Both the position numbers and the translations under genes were made by a program. Below the pieces are notes generated by a model that did no database searches, was not told where the DNA came from, and saw nothing but the letters and a program-made list of their open reading frames with translations. Source: Bin5 sp965116395 (lineage in GTDB: Bacteria; Chloroflexota; Anaerolineae; Caldilineales; Caldilineaceae). Taken from it: DNA of 64,000 nucleotides. The stretch is taken from the NCBI GenBank assembly GCA_965116395.1, contig OZ220684.1, positions 2,108,001 through 2,172,000 on the forward strand, read 5' to 3'. Positions 26,000-35,112 of the stretch are shown here, piece by piece (position 1 is the first letter of the stretch; the number at the start of each line of letters is the position of its first letter).

Positions 26000-27292
26000 A
26001 TGAAACGCTTTTGCCTGGTTCTACTCATCATTGTGTCTTTGACCTTGGCCGCCTGCCAGCCGGTCACATCCGAGCCGGCGGCAGATATGTCGATGGAGGC
26101 CGCCGATCCGAGCGGCACGGTAGAGGTATTCTCCTGGTGGAGTGGTGGCGGCGAGTTGGCCGGCCTCGACGCCATCATCGAGGTCTTCAACGCACGCTAT
26201 CCCGATGTCGAGTTCGACAATGCGGCAATCGGCGGGGGCGACGGCGTCAACATGAGGACGGTGTTGGAGACGCGCATGTTGGGCGGCGAGCCGCCGGACT
26301 CGTTCCAGGTTTGGGCCGGCGTGGGCGTCGTCGAGGATCACGTCGTGCCGGGCAGAATGGAGGGTTTGGATTTCCTCTTTTCGGAAGAGGGGCTATATGA
26401 CGTGTTCCCGCAGTCGGTAATCGATAACGTCTCCTACGAAGGGACGCCCTATGTCGTGCCGGTGAACATCCATCGCCAGAACATCATGTGGTATCGGGTC
26501 GACAGGTTTGAGGCCGCCGGCATCACCGAGCCGCCCACAAACTGGGACGAGTTCTTCGTTGTGGCGGAACAGTTGAAGGAGGCCGGTATCCCGGCCATCG
26601 GCGGGGCGTCTCTGGGGGCGTTGGCATTCCACACCTACAACTACTTCCTCAACAGCGTGACCGACGGCGAGACCTATCTCGGCCTGTTCGACGGTTCGGT
26701 CGGTTGGGATACGCCCGAAGTCGCGGAGGCGCTGGCGCTTCACATGCGGGCGATGGAATACGCCTCCGGCGACTGGCTGGAAGTCGGCTGGGGCGACCAG
26801 GTGGAGCGCTTTGCCGCCGACTACGACGAGACCCCGGCGATTATTCTGATGGGCGACTGGTTCTGGGGCTTCATCAAGTCGGAAGGGATCGAAGAGTTGG
26901 TCGGATGGGCCGACATCCCGAATCATCAGGACAAATATGTCTGGGTGGCCGACTCCTTCGGTCTGCCCAAGAATGCGCCCAACCGCGACAACGCCATCGC
27001 CTGGCTGAAGGTCGTGGCTTCGAAAGATGGACAGGACGCCTTCAATCCCCTCAAGGGCTCGATTCCGGTGCGCACGGACGGCGACGTGGGCCTCTACGAC
27101 GAGTATTTACGCGAGTCGATGGACGCCTGGCAGACGCATGAGCTGCTGCCGTTCATTGGCGGCCTTGTGCGGCAGAGCTTTGTGACCGACCTCGGCAACA
27201 TTGTGAACAACATGCTGACCGGGCACGGTGACGTTGCCCGCGCGCAGGAGGAGTTGATTCAGGCCGCCAAAGACTCCGGCATTGGCGAGTAA
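26000..27292 (+). CDS. Sugar ABC transporter substrate-binding lipoprotein, third importer
   Basis: A 430-residue family-1 solute-binding protein with a Sec-type lipoprotein signal (LIIVSLTLAACQ), unlike the Tat signals of the other two binding proteins here. EVFSWWSGGGELAGLDAIIEVFNARYPDVEF is typical of glucose/mannose-type binding proteins. GAGGAGGAAAGG precedes the ATG. It is the first gene of the third importer operon, under the promoter at 25903. The substrate is probably a monosaccharide or short sugar but is not proven. Confidence 0.93.
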   Translation: MKRFCLVLLIIVSLTLAACQPVTSEPAADMSMEAADPSGTVEVFSWWSGGGELAGLDAIIEVFNARYPDVEFDNAAIGGGDGVNMRTVLETRMLGGEPPDSFQVWAGVGVVEDHVVPGRMEGLDFLFSEEGLYDVFPQSVIDNVSYEGTPYVVPVNIHRQNIMWYRVDRFEAAGITEPPTNWDEFFVVAEQLKEAGIPAIGGASLGALAFHTYNYFLNSVTDGETYLGLFDGSVGWDTPEVAEALALHMRAMEYASGDWLEVGWGDQVERFAADYDETPAIILMGDWFWGFIKSEGIEELVGWADIPNHQDKYVWVADSFGLPKNAPNRDNAIAWLKVVASKDGQDAFNPLKGSIPVRTDGDVGLYDEYLRESMDAWQTHELLPFIGGLVRQSFVTDLGNIVNNMLTGHGDVARAQEELIQAAKDSGIGE

Positions 27293-27311
27293 CTGATTCG
27301 CAGGCTTCGCA

Positions 27312-27348
27312 CGGAAAGCGGATAGACGTCAATTCTATCCGCTTTCCG
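27312..27348 (+). terminator. Intercistronic hairpin after third binding-protein gene
   Basis: A perfect 15-bp inverted repeat (27312-27326 and 27334-27348) with a 7-nt loop, 19 bp past the binding-protein stop and 29 bp before the permease start. No T-run follows, so an attenuator or mRNA-stabilising stem is more likely than a full terminator. Confidence 0.7.
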
Positions 27349-27377
27349 CCCTCCCATTCAAGCACCTGAATCAGGCC

Positions 27378-28301
27378 ATGCATTCCGAACTTTCCGCAAA
27401 GGCAAAGTCGCTTCCGGCGCTGCTGCCAAAGTGGCTCTCCGACGACCGTAAGGTCGCGATCCTGATGTTGGCCCCGTCCATCATCGCGGTGGCCGTGTTC
27501 ATCTACATCTTCATGGGCTGGACGGTGTACATCTCGGTCTCAAATTGGGACCGTCCAACGCTCGATCTCTCCTTTGCCGGTCTGAAGAACTGGCAGCGTA
27601 TGGTCAACGATCCCCGCTTCCACATCGACCTGCGCAACCTCGTCCTCTTTGCGGTCGGCTACATGTCGCAATGCATCGTCATCGGCTTTCTGCTCGCCGC
27701 GCTTCTCAATGAGCGGATCAGGGGCGAAGCGTTTTTTCGCACCGTCTTTTTGATGCCGTTCGCCGTCTCGGCGGTGGTCAGCGGGACGGCTTGGCGCTGG
27801 CTGCAGGTGCCGTCGGCGGGGATCAATCTGCTGATTGCCGACCTGGGGTTCGAGAACTTCCGGCCCCTCTGGTACATGCACCCCCAACTGGGCATGCTGG
27901 CGATCACGATTATGGGCGCGTGGCAGTTTTCCGGCTTCGTCATGGCCCTGTACCTCGCCGGTCTGCGGGCGATTCCCGACGAGTTGCGGGAGGCGGCGGT
28001 CATCGACGGCGCCGGCACAATTGCGCTTTATCGTCATGTATACATCCCCATGCTGCGGCCGGTCACCTATACCGTGATTGTGCTGACCGGCGCCGGCTCC
28101 ATCGGCAACTTCGAGATTCCCAGCATCATCGGCACAGGCCCCGGTTTTGCGACCGATACGCTCGGTTTTTATATGTTCGAGCAGACTTTTCGCTCCAGCC
28201 GCTACGGCCTGGGCGCCGCGGTCGCCACCTTCATGCTCTTCTTGTCCATCCCGGTTGTCCTGCCCTATCTGCTCAGCGTTCTGCGTGAGGAAAGAGAATG
28301 A
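27378..28301 (+). CDS. ABC sugar transporter permease (MalF type), third importer
   Basis: A 307-residue CUT1 permease with six membrane segments and the EAA loop ELREAAVIDGAGTIALYRHVYIP. The pattern is of glucose/mannose-type permeases. Its stop codon overlaps the start of the next permease (ATGA at 28298-28301), so the two are translationally coupled and made in equal amounts. No ATPase gene follows. Confidence 0.93.
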   Translation: MHSELSAKAKSLPALLPKWLSDDRKVAILMLAPSIIAVAVFIYIFMGWTVYISVSNWDRPTLDLSFAGLKNWQRMVNDPRFHIDLRNLVLFAVGYMSQCIVIGFLLAALLNERIRGEAFFRTVFLMPFAVSAVVSGTAWRWLQVPSAGINLLIADLGFENFRPLWYMHPQLGMLAITIMGAWQFSGFVMALYLAGLRAIPDELREAAVIDGAGTIALYRHVYIPMLRPVTYTVIVLTGAGSIGNFEIPSIIGTGPGFATDTLGFYMFEQTFRSSRYGLGAAVATFMLFLSIPVVLPYLLSVLREERE

Positions 28302-29125
28302 GTTTGAATCGTCTCCTGGTCGGCAGCACCAAATATGCCGTCCTGATTGCATTTGCCGCCTTCTACCTGGTGCCCTTCTATGTGATGATCCTGACCGGGT
28401 TGAAGCCGCTCGAAGACATCAGTTCATTCGAGATCTGGAATATGCCCAGGAGCCTCGACTGGGGCAGCTTCCGCGAGGCGTGGAATCAGATGGATTCCAA
28501 CTTCTGGAACAGCGTGCGCATCACGATTCCGGGCGCCATCGTTTCAACTTTTCTGGGCTCGATCAACGGCTATATTTTCGCCAAGTGGGGCTTTCGCGGC
28601 TCGAATGTGATTCTGTTCCTGTTCGTGTTCGGGATGTTTTTGCCCGGCCAGGGGATCCTTATTCCGCTGGTTTGGGTCCTGCAGTTTATGGGCCTTTACG
28701 GTAAGGTGAACGGCCTCATCATGGCCTACTGCATCTTTGGCATACCGATCACGTCGCTCCTGTTTTACAGGTACTATGCCAGTGTCCCGGATGAGCTGGT
28801 GGACGCGTCGAAGATTGACGGCTGCGACTTTTTCGGCATCTACCGCCGCATCATTTTACCGCTTTCGGGGCCGACCTTTGCGGTGGTGGGTGTGTGGCAG
28901 TGCACAAGGATCTGGAACGAGTATCTGATGGCGCTGGTTGTGCTCGGCAACCCGGCCCGGGCGCCGGTTACCGTAGCCATCAAGAACTTTTCCAGCATGG
29001 GCGTCATCCCCTGGAACTTGCAGATGGCCGCCGCGCTGATCGCGTCCGTGCCCACGATTGCGGTCTACCTGCTGCTTGGCAAGCTGTTCATGCGCGGCCT
29101 GCTGGAGGGGTCGTTGAGCGGCTAG
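28298..29125 (+). CDS. ABC sugar transporter permease (MalG type), third importer
   Basis: A 275-residue CUT1 permease with six membrane segments and the EAA loop ELVDASKIDGCDFFGIYRRIILP. It begins within the stop codon of the previous permease. The C-terminus KLFMRGLLEGSLSG is typical of glucose-type permeases. It is the last intact gene of the transporter set; a deacetylase fossil follows directly. Confidence 0.93.
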   Translation: MSLNRLLVGSTKYAVLIAFAAFYLVPFYVMILTGLKPLEDISSFEIWNMPRSLDWGSFREAWNQMDSNFWNSVRITIPGAIVSTFLGSINGYIFAKWGFRGSNVILFLFVFGMFLPGQGILIPLVWVLQFMGLYGKVNGLIMAYCIFGIPITSLLFYRYYASVPDELVDASKIDGCDFFGIYRRIILPLSGPTFAVVGVWQCTRIWNEYLMALVVLGNPARAPVTVAIKNFSSMGVIPWNLQMAAALIASVPTIAVYLLLGKLFMRGLLEGSLSG

Positions 29126-29383
29126 TTGACGCGGCGTCTGTACCCGGAGTATGCTGCGTTCAGCGACTATAGGCTGGCCGTGGCGGCCAGGTTCATCGAG
29201 TCGGCGGCGGGCGCGCTCATCCTGACCCACGACATTCACAAGACGACGGTCGAGGCGACGCCTCTGATCATTATGTCGCTGAAGCGTCACGGAATACTGT
29301 TCGTTACGGTTGCCAGGCTGCCCGAACCTCAGACATTCGAATCGGGGCACATCTACTGCCATCAGCCTGCGGAGAACCGGTAG
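29126..29383 (+). pseudogene. Polysaccharide deacetylase C-terminal remnant
   Basis: An 85-codon frame that begins at a TTG directly after the permease stop, with no ribosome-binding site. GALILTHDIHKTTVEATPLII and KRHGILFVTVARL match the C-terminal end of the NodB/polysaccharide deacetylase domain. The N-terminal catalytic part with its metal-binding aspartate and histidines is missing. It is most likely the 3' end of a deleted gene. The rest of the gap up to 29440 holds nothing else. Confidence 0.7.
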
Positions 29384-29440
29384 AGAATCCTTCCTGCTCT
29401 CCCCCTCGTCGCACATTCGCAAGCAAAGGATTGGTGCGTT

Positions 29441-31198
29441 TTGGAAGACGACATTCGCTTTATGTGGGACACGCGCGTGCCGATGCGCGACGGGGTCAAA
29501 CTGTCGACCGATATCTACCTGCCGGCGGCGGCGGAAGCCTACCCGGTCATCCTTGCGCGCACACCCTATGACAACATCGCGCCCCGCATGGTGGAAGCTG
29601 CCCAGTTCTTCAGCGCGCGGGGGTATGCGGTTGTGCTGCAGGATGCGCGCGGGCGCTTCGATTCGGAAGGCCATTTCGAGCCGCGCGTAAATGAAGGGAA
29701 GGACGGCTACGACACGATCGAGTGGATCGCGGAGCAGCCCTGGTCGAACGGCAAGATCGGCATGATGGGCGGGTCGTATGGCGGCACCGTGCAGTGGCTT
29801 GCCGCGCGTGAGCGTCCGCCGCACCTGACCACGGTCGTCACTTCGGTCACCGGCGGCATGCGTTGGATGCACGATGAGAACTATATGAACGGGAAGTTCC
29901 CCGTTTTCCAGTTCCGCTGGCTGAACATGACCGGCGGGCGCACGATGCAGCACTACCCGTTCGAGCCGCTGACCTCGCATCAGCCGGGCGTGGCCTCGCC
30001 TTACAACTTTAATAAGCTGATCCGCACGCGGCCGCTCAAGGATGTCGACAAGGTGGTCGGGCGCACGAACACATATTGGCGCACGTGGCTTGAGCGCAAC
30101 ACGTACGACGAGTACTGGCAGCAGATGTCGTTCGAGGACTACTTTGAACTGGTTGACCTGCCTGCATTGCACATCACCGGCTGGTTTGACAACTGCCAGT
30201 GGGGCGAAATGTACATGTACAGCGGGATGGCGGCCCGCTCACCCGGGGCCGACAGACAGTGGTTGCTTGTGGGTCCGTGGGACCATGCCGGGTCGGCCAA
30301 TCCGCAGCCGCGCCTGGGCGATCTGGCGTTCACACAAGAGGCGGTGCTGGACATCAGGGCGGTTCATCTGCGCTGGTTCGACTACTGGCTGAAGGGCGAG
30401 GAGAACGGGCAGGGCGATGATGCCAAAGTCAGGATTTTCACCATGGGCCGCAACCGCTGGCGGGACGAGCGTGCGTGGCCCGTGCGCGGAATGGAGCAGG
30501 TTTCCCTCTATCTCCACAGCGGCGGGGCGGCGGATGTGTTGCCCGAAGGCGACAGGCAACCGGAGCAGGGGGGCGGCTACGGGACGCTGGATTGGACGCC
30601 GCCCGGAGATGAGGCCGGCGACCGGTATATATACGATCCCGAAGATCCCGTGCCCTCAGTGGAAGACGCGGATTCGCCCGATCCGATAAGGGACTCGCAC
30701 GTGCTGGCGATGGACTATCGCCACGCCCTGCGGCGCGCCGATGTCCTGACCTATACCAGCGCGCGGCTGACAGAGGAATTGGAAGTAACCGGCACGGCCT
30801 TCATCACCCTTTACGCGGCCAGCGACTGCGTCGATACGGACTGGGTGGCGTTGCTGTGCGATCTTCAGCCGGACGGCAGCTCGATTCCGTTGACTTCGGC
30901 GGTGATGCGCGCTTCTTACCGCGCCGGGGCAGACAAGATTGACAGTCCGGCCCCCTCTCCCATCACGCCGGGCCGGGTGTACCAATACACAATTGAGTTC
31001 TTGGCAACTTCGATGGCCTTTCAGCCGGGTCATCGTCTTCAGCTGGCGGTGACCTCATCACTCTATCCGGCCTATGATCTGAATCCGAACACGGGCGCGC
31101 CGGTCGGTGAGGACCTGCCGAGCCAGCCGGCCAACCAGACTATCTACCACAGCGCCGAGTATCCGTCGCATCTTCTGCTGCCGGTGGTGAAGCGATGA
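29441..31198 (+). CDS. CocE/NonD-family hydrolase (S15 type)
   Basis: A 585-residue alpha/beta hydrolase of the CocE/NonD (X-Pro dipeptidyl-peptidase S15) family. The catalytic triad is visible: S112 in GGSYGG, D250 in GWFDN and H282 in GPWDHAG. The C-terminal third is the jelly-roll domain (ARLTEELEVTGTAFITLYAAS). It cleaves acyl or ester bonds; substrates range from cocaine to glutaryl-7-ACA. The start is TTG with AAGGA upstream; an ATG at 29462 is an alternative. The stop overlaps the next gene's ATG (ATGA). No signal peptide. Confidence 0.88.
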   Translation: MEDDIRFMWDTRVPMRDGVKLSTDIYLPAAAEAYPVILARTPYDNIAPRMVEAAQFFSARGYAVVLQDARGRFDSEGHFEPRVNEGKDGYDTIEWIAEQPWSNGKIGMMGGSYGGTVQWLAARERPPHLTTVVTSVTGGMRWMHDENYMNGKFPVFQFRWLNMTGGRTMQHYPFEPLTSHQPGVASPYNFNKLIRTRPLKDVDKVVGRTNTYWRTWLERNTYDEYWQQMSFEDYFELVDLPALHITGWFDNCQWGEMYMYSGMAARSPGADRQWLLVGPWDHAGSANPQPRLGDLAFTQEAVLDIRAVHLRWFDYWLKGEENGQGDDAKVRIFTMGRNRWRDERAWPVRGMEQVSLYLHSGGAADVLPEGDRQPEQGGGYGTLDWTPPGDEAGDRYIYDPEDPVPSVEDADSPDPIRDSHVLAMDYRHALRRADVLTYTSARLTEELEVTGTAFITLYAASDCVDTDWVALLCDLQPDGSSIPLTSAVMRASYRAGADKIDSPAPSPITPGRVYQYTIEFLATSMAFQPGHRLQLAVTSSLYPAYDLNPNTGAPVGEDLPSQPANQTIYHSAEYPSHLLLPVVKR

Positions 31199-32439
31199 AG
31201 CGCGCCGCTTCCATGCTGGCCGGCGCGGCTGAGGCGGTCATTACGCGCGTGAAGGACAGGCCGGCTGTCTACGATGACCTGTTTGCGCGCGCATTGGTTC
31301 TTGGCGCAGACGGCGACCGGCTTGTCATCGTTGCGACAGACATGGGGACGTTCAGCGTCGAGTATGCAGACGAGCTTGTACGGCGCATCGAGCGGACAAC
31401 GGATATCCCAAGCGGCAACATCATCATCACCACAACCCAGACACACAATGCGCCGGGCGTTGACGGGCGCGAAATGACGCCTGAGGCGGGCGAGTGGCTG
31501 TTTGACTGCATCGCAGGGCTGGTGCAGCGCGCCAATGATGCGCTGCGGCCTTGCGTGCTGAACGCGGGCCGCGCGCCTGTGCAGATCGGCTACAACCGGC
31601 GCCTGATGCAGGACGGCGAAATCGTGATGGCGCCGAATGCCGACGGCGCGATGGTGCCGTGGGTGGACGTTCTCGAGGCGAAGGATACGGACGGCAGACG
31701 GATCGCGGTGCTCTTCTCGCACGCCGCCCATCCCGTGATCGTCCACTGGCTGAGCGAGGAGATCGGGCCGGACTTTCCGGGCTACGCAGTCAGGCATCTG
31801 CGCGACTTGCTGGCAAGAGAAGGTGAGCCGGAGGGCGTATTCATGTTCGCGCAAGGCTGTTGCGGCAACATCAACGGCCATCCTTTGCGCGGCGGTTTCG
31901 GCGCGTGTGAAGCCGCCGAGCTCTCGCTGGCGTTTGCCGTCACGCAGGCGCTGGCCAACGCGCGGCCGGTTGCGCCTGGCGCGCTCAGAGCGCGCTCGCT
32001 CGATCTGCCCCTTCCTTTGGAAGAGCCGCCGACAGCAGCCGAATGCAGGGCGGCGCTGGCGGAGGACCCGGACAGCACGCGCTTTCGCGAGCTGCTGGCA
32101 GTTGCCGAGAGCGGCGAACGGCAGTTTCATCCGCTTTCGATGCGGGCGCTGGCCGTCGGCGACGCGCTGTGTTTGCTCACGTTTACTAGCGAGATGTTTG
32201 CCGAGTACCAGTTGTACGCCGACGCGGTGTCGCCCTTCCGGCATACGTTTGTCTTCAGCCACACTAATGGGATAACGGGGTACGTGGCGACCGCAGAGGA
32301 CTATGATTTGGGACCGGCCGGCGGCTACGAGTCATGGGGCCATCCAACGCGGAACCGGCCCTGGCTGCCGCCGCAACCGCAGGCTGAACGGTTGGTCCAT
32401 GGGGGGATCACGCGGCTTCTGGGCGAACTCTCTCGATAG
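31195..32439 (+). CDS. Neutral/alkaline ceramidase N-terminal-like protein
   Basis: A 414-residue protein of the neutral/alkaline non-lysosomal ceramidase N-terminal domain family. IIITTTQTHNAPG and SHAAHPVIV give the histidines that bind zinc in this fold, and FAQGCCGNINGHP is the family's conserved glycine-rich motif. Many bacterial members are not ceramidases and occur in sugar clusters. There is no signal peptide, so a cytoplasmic amidase or esterase role is inferred. It overlaps the CocE-type gene by 4 bp, implying coupled translation and a joint pathway. Confidence 0.82.
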   Translation: MKRAASMLAGAAEAVITRVKDRPAVYDDLFARALVLGADGDRLVIVATDMGTFSVEYADELVRRIERTTDIPSGNIIITTTQTHNAPGVDGREMTPEAGEWLFDCIAGLVQRANDALRPCVLNAGRAPVQIGYNRRLMQDGEIVMAPNADGAMVPWVDVLEAKDTDGRRIAVLFSHAAHPVIVHWLSEEIGPDFPGYAVRHLRDLLAREGEPEGVFMFAQGCCGNINGHPLRGGFGACEAAELSLAFAVTQALANARPVAPGALRARSLDLPLPLEEPPTAAECRAALAEDPDSTRFRELLAVAESGERQFHPLSMRALAVGDALCLLTFTSEMFAEYQLYADAVSPFRHTFVFSHTNGITGYVATAEDYDLGPAGGYESWGHPTRNRPWLPPQPQAERLVHGGITRLLGELSR

Positions 32440-32839
32440 AGGGCTCCGGTCGTTGAACGTTTGCACGCCTTTTGAAGCACGAATTGTAACTCCTAAGCCT
32501 TGTACAGTGCCTGTCTTGACCAGCCCTTTATCCCTGCCGCCATTCAGGCTATCTGATTGCGTATTCGGTTGGCGGCAGCCACGTTACTGGAGCGGCGCTG
32601 CTGGAATGAGCACACACGGTCGATGAGGGATGGTTTTGGAGGGGGGCGTTGCGGGGGCGCAGCCCCTGCACAAGGGAGGGCCGAAGGCCCGACCGCCCAA
32701 ATGCAAAGAGAGAGTATAGAGGAGTGCGGAGAGAGCAATCACCTTCGCTCGCCTCATTCAGGATCGCAATTTAGTCGTGGCCGAGTAGTTTCCACGAATT
32801 TACGAACACCCTTTTGCCAGTGATGGAGAATGAACCGCC
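32440..32839. other. Intergenic region with hairpins and repeat
   Basis: 400 bp without a gene. Around 32650-32700 there are two small hairpins (GCGGGGGC...GCCCCTGC and GGGCC GAA GGCCC), then a purine-rich stretch (32700-32775) that resembles intergenic stretches at 10640 and 35940. The first part probably holds the terminator of the ceramidase-like gene. Confidence 0.4.
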
Positions 32840-34087
32840 ATGTCCAGCAAATCAAGGCCGGAGTTCGGGCCCTACTACATGCCCGACAAGTGGTGTCTGG
32901 ATCGCTACATGTACACCGAGGAGGTGCGCGGCACGCTCGATCTGCCCGACCGGTTCTATGTGCGCGACACTACGATCCGCGAGGGCGAGGAGACGCCCGG
33001 ACTGTCGATGACGACGCGAGACAAAGTGCTGATCGCCGAGAAGCTGTACGAGGCCGGCGTGCAGCAGGTTGATATCGGCTATGTCGGCGCGCAGCAGGCC
33101 CACTACGAGACAGCCAAACTGATCAGGCGCGAGATCCCGGAATTGGCGATCACCGGCTTTGCCCGCGTCTGGTCGGCGGACTGGCAGAGGGACGTGGATC
33201 GATGCCAGGAGCTTGAAGTGGCGCAGGTCGACGTCCTCCAGCATCCGATCCTCATCTGGGCGTCGGATGAGCAGGTCATGGAGCTTGGCCCGGCCAGGGA
33301 GGCGCTGATCCCGCGCACGGTTGAAGTGATCGAGTATGCGAAGCGCTGCGGCCTGCGCGTGGCCTACGGTCACCCCGACGTATCGCGCACGCCGTGGGAG
33401 ATTCTGCAGGAGTTCTACTCGGTGACGGCGCGGGCCGGCATCGACCTGCTGATCCTCTACGAAGACGGCTACGGATGCCCGCCGGGCGTGCAGCATCTTG
33501 TGCGCAAGATACGCAATCTGGTCGACGTGCCGCTGATGATCCACTGCCATGACGATCTCGGTTTGGGCACGGCCAATGTGCTGACCGCGGTGGGTGCAGG
33601 CGCGGTAGCGGCGGATCTGGTCGTCAACGGCCTGGGTGACAAAGGCGGCCTCACCAAACTGGAGGAGGTCGTCGTCGCGCTGGAGACGCACTATGGCCTT
33701 TCCACGGGTATCCGCCTGGAGAAGCTGACAGAGTTGTCCAAGTTCGTTGAGGAAGTTACAGGTTTCAGGCGCCAGATCAATAAGCCGCTGGTGGGGGAAA
33801 ACGCCTACATTCACGAGGCCGAACTTCATGTCTACTGCATCGTCAAAGGACTGTGGGAAGCAATGGAGGGCGTCCACCCGCACGTGATCGGGCAGGAGCG
33901 GACGGTCGTCTTCGGCAGCACGACTCTCCACGGCGAAGCGGTGCGCGCCCGATTGGACGTGACCGGGCATCGGTACAATTCGCAGGACGTTGAATCGATC
34001 CTGGACAAGCTGCGGGAGCGTTTGCAGACGCAGGCGTCCCTCACGCTGGAGGAGTTCGACGAGCTGGCGCGCACCGTCCTTCCTTAA
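32840..34087 (+). CDS. DRE-TIM lyase/aldolase (HMGL-like)
   Basis: A 415-residue DRE-TIM metallolyase of the HMG-CoA lyase / isopropylmalate synthase superfamily. RDTTIREGEE (R42, D43) is the signature at the first strand; H235 and H237 in IHCHDDLG bind the divalent metal; NGLGDKGG follows. The C-terminal LeuA-type regulatory domain is absent, so an aldolase, lyase or homocitrate-synthase-like catalytic role is likely. It heads a run with an epimerase and an SDR, suggesting a small catabolic operon. Confidence 0.85.
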   Translation: MSSKSRPEFGPYYMPDKWCLDRYMYTEEVRGTLDLPDRFYVRDTTIREGEETPGLSMTTRDKVLIAEKLYEAGVQQVDIGYVGAQQAHYETAKLIRREIPELAITGFARVWSADWQRDVDRCQELEVAQVDVLQHPILIWASDEQVMELGPAREALIPRTVEVIEYAKRCGLRVAYGHPDVSRTPWEILQEFYSVTARAGIDLLILYEDGYGCPPGVQHLVRKIRNLVDVPLMIHCHDDLGLGTANVLTAVGAGAVAADLVVNGLGDKGGLTKLEEVVVALETHYGLSTGIRLEKLTELSKFVEEVTGFRRQINKPLVGENAYIHEAELHVYCIVKGLWEAMEGVHPHVIGQERTVVFGSTTLHGEAVRARLDVTGHRYNSQDVESILDKLRERLQTQASLTLEEFDELARTVLP

Positions 34088-34125
34088 CACGCCATGAACA
34101 AGAAACCCACTGTCAGGGAACTATT

Positions 34126-35055
34126 GTGTCCATTCTGATTTTAGGCGGAACCGGGCTGATCGGCTCAAGGTTGACCAGGCGTCTGCACAGCTTGGGCCAG
34201 CGCGTTATCTGCTTCGATCTCTATCCCGATTACAGCGCGGTGGCCGACCTCGACAATGTGGAGATCGTCGTGGCAGACGTTACCCGTTTCGAGGACATCA
34301 TCGCCGCGATTCGGAAGTACGACGTGGAAAGGATCGTCAATCTCGCCTATATCCTGCCGCCGGAGTCCGAGGAGAAGCTGCAACTGGCGATGCGGGTAAA
34401 CCAGATGGGCATGAACAACGTATTCGAGGCGGCGCGGCTGATGGGTATTCAACGCGTCGTTTACGCCTCGACCATCGCCGTCTACGGTCTGCAGGACTCT
34501 TTTGGCGACCGCCCGGTTACGGAGGATGATCACTGCTATCCCGTTACGGTCTATATGGCGCACAAATTGTGGAATGAGTTCATGGCGGCCAAATACATGG
34601 AGCGCTACGGCATGCAGATTCCCGGATTGCGCATCGCCAACGTGGCCGCGCCTGGGCGGACGAAGGGCTTCTCTGCCTGGCAGAGCAAGTGTATCGACGA
34701 GCTGGCCGCGGGCAACCCGTTCACGATTCCCTCGCGCCGCGATCAGAGGCTGCTCATCATTCATGTGGACGATACGGCGAACCTGTTTGCCGAACTCTGT
34801 TTGCAGGAGAAGCTGAACCACGCGGTCTACAATTCGCTGGCCTATGCGATCACGGCGCAGGAGTGGGCCGACGCCATCCAGGCGCACCTGCCCGATGCCA
34901 GCATCATGTTCGACGAATCGGCGCCCGACCAGCCCAATATTTTCAACTGGTCGACCCAGCGGATCGAGCGGGAGTTGAATGCACGAATTTCCCCGCTGGA
35001 GGAGGTGATCCGGCGGCACATTGATGAAGCGCTCGCGCGCGCGGCGAGAGTGTGA
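34126..35055 (+). CDS. NAD-dependent epimerase/dehydratase
   Basis: A 309-residue extended SDR protein: GGTGLIGS near the N-terminus binds NAD, YASTIAVYG gives the catalytic serine/threonine region and YMAHK supplies Y143 and K147. Such enzymes epimerise or dehydrogenate sugars or sugar acids (uronate dehydrogenase-like). The start is GTG with AGGGAA upstream, 38 bp after the previous gene, so co-transcription is likely. Confidence 0.87.
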   Translation: MSILILGGTGLIGSRLTRRLHSLGQRVICFDLYPDYSAVADLDNVEIVVADVTRFEDIIAAIRKYDVERIVNLAYILPPESEEKLQLAMRVNQMGMNNVFEAARLMGIQRVVYASTIAVYGLQDSFGDRPVTEDDHCYPVTVYMAHKLWNEFMAAKYMERYGMQIPGLRIANVAAPGRTKGFSAWQSKCIDELAAGNPFTIPSRRDQRLLIIHVDDTANLFAELCLQEKLNHAVYNSLAYAITAQEWADAIQAHLPDASIMFDESAPDQPNIFNWSTQRIERELNARISPLEEVIRRHIDEALARAARV

Positions 35056-35112
35056 ATAGGAGAGGCAGCCTCGTTCAACAGATTAGTTGCCTCGGCAAGG
35101 GTGGAGAAGGCG

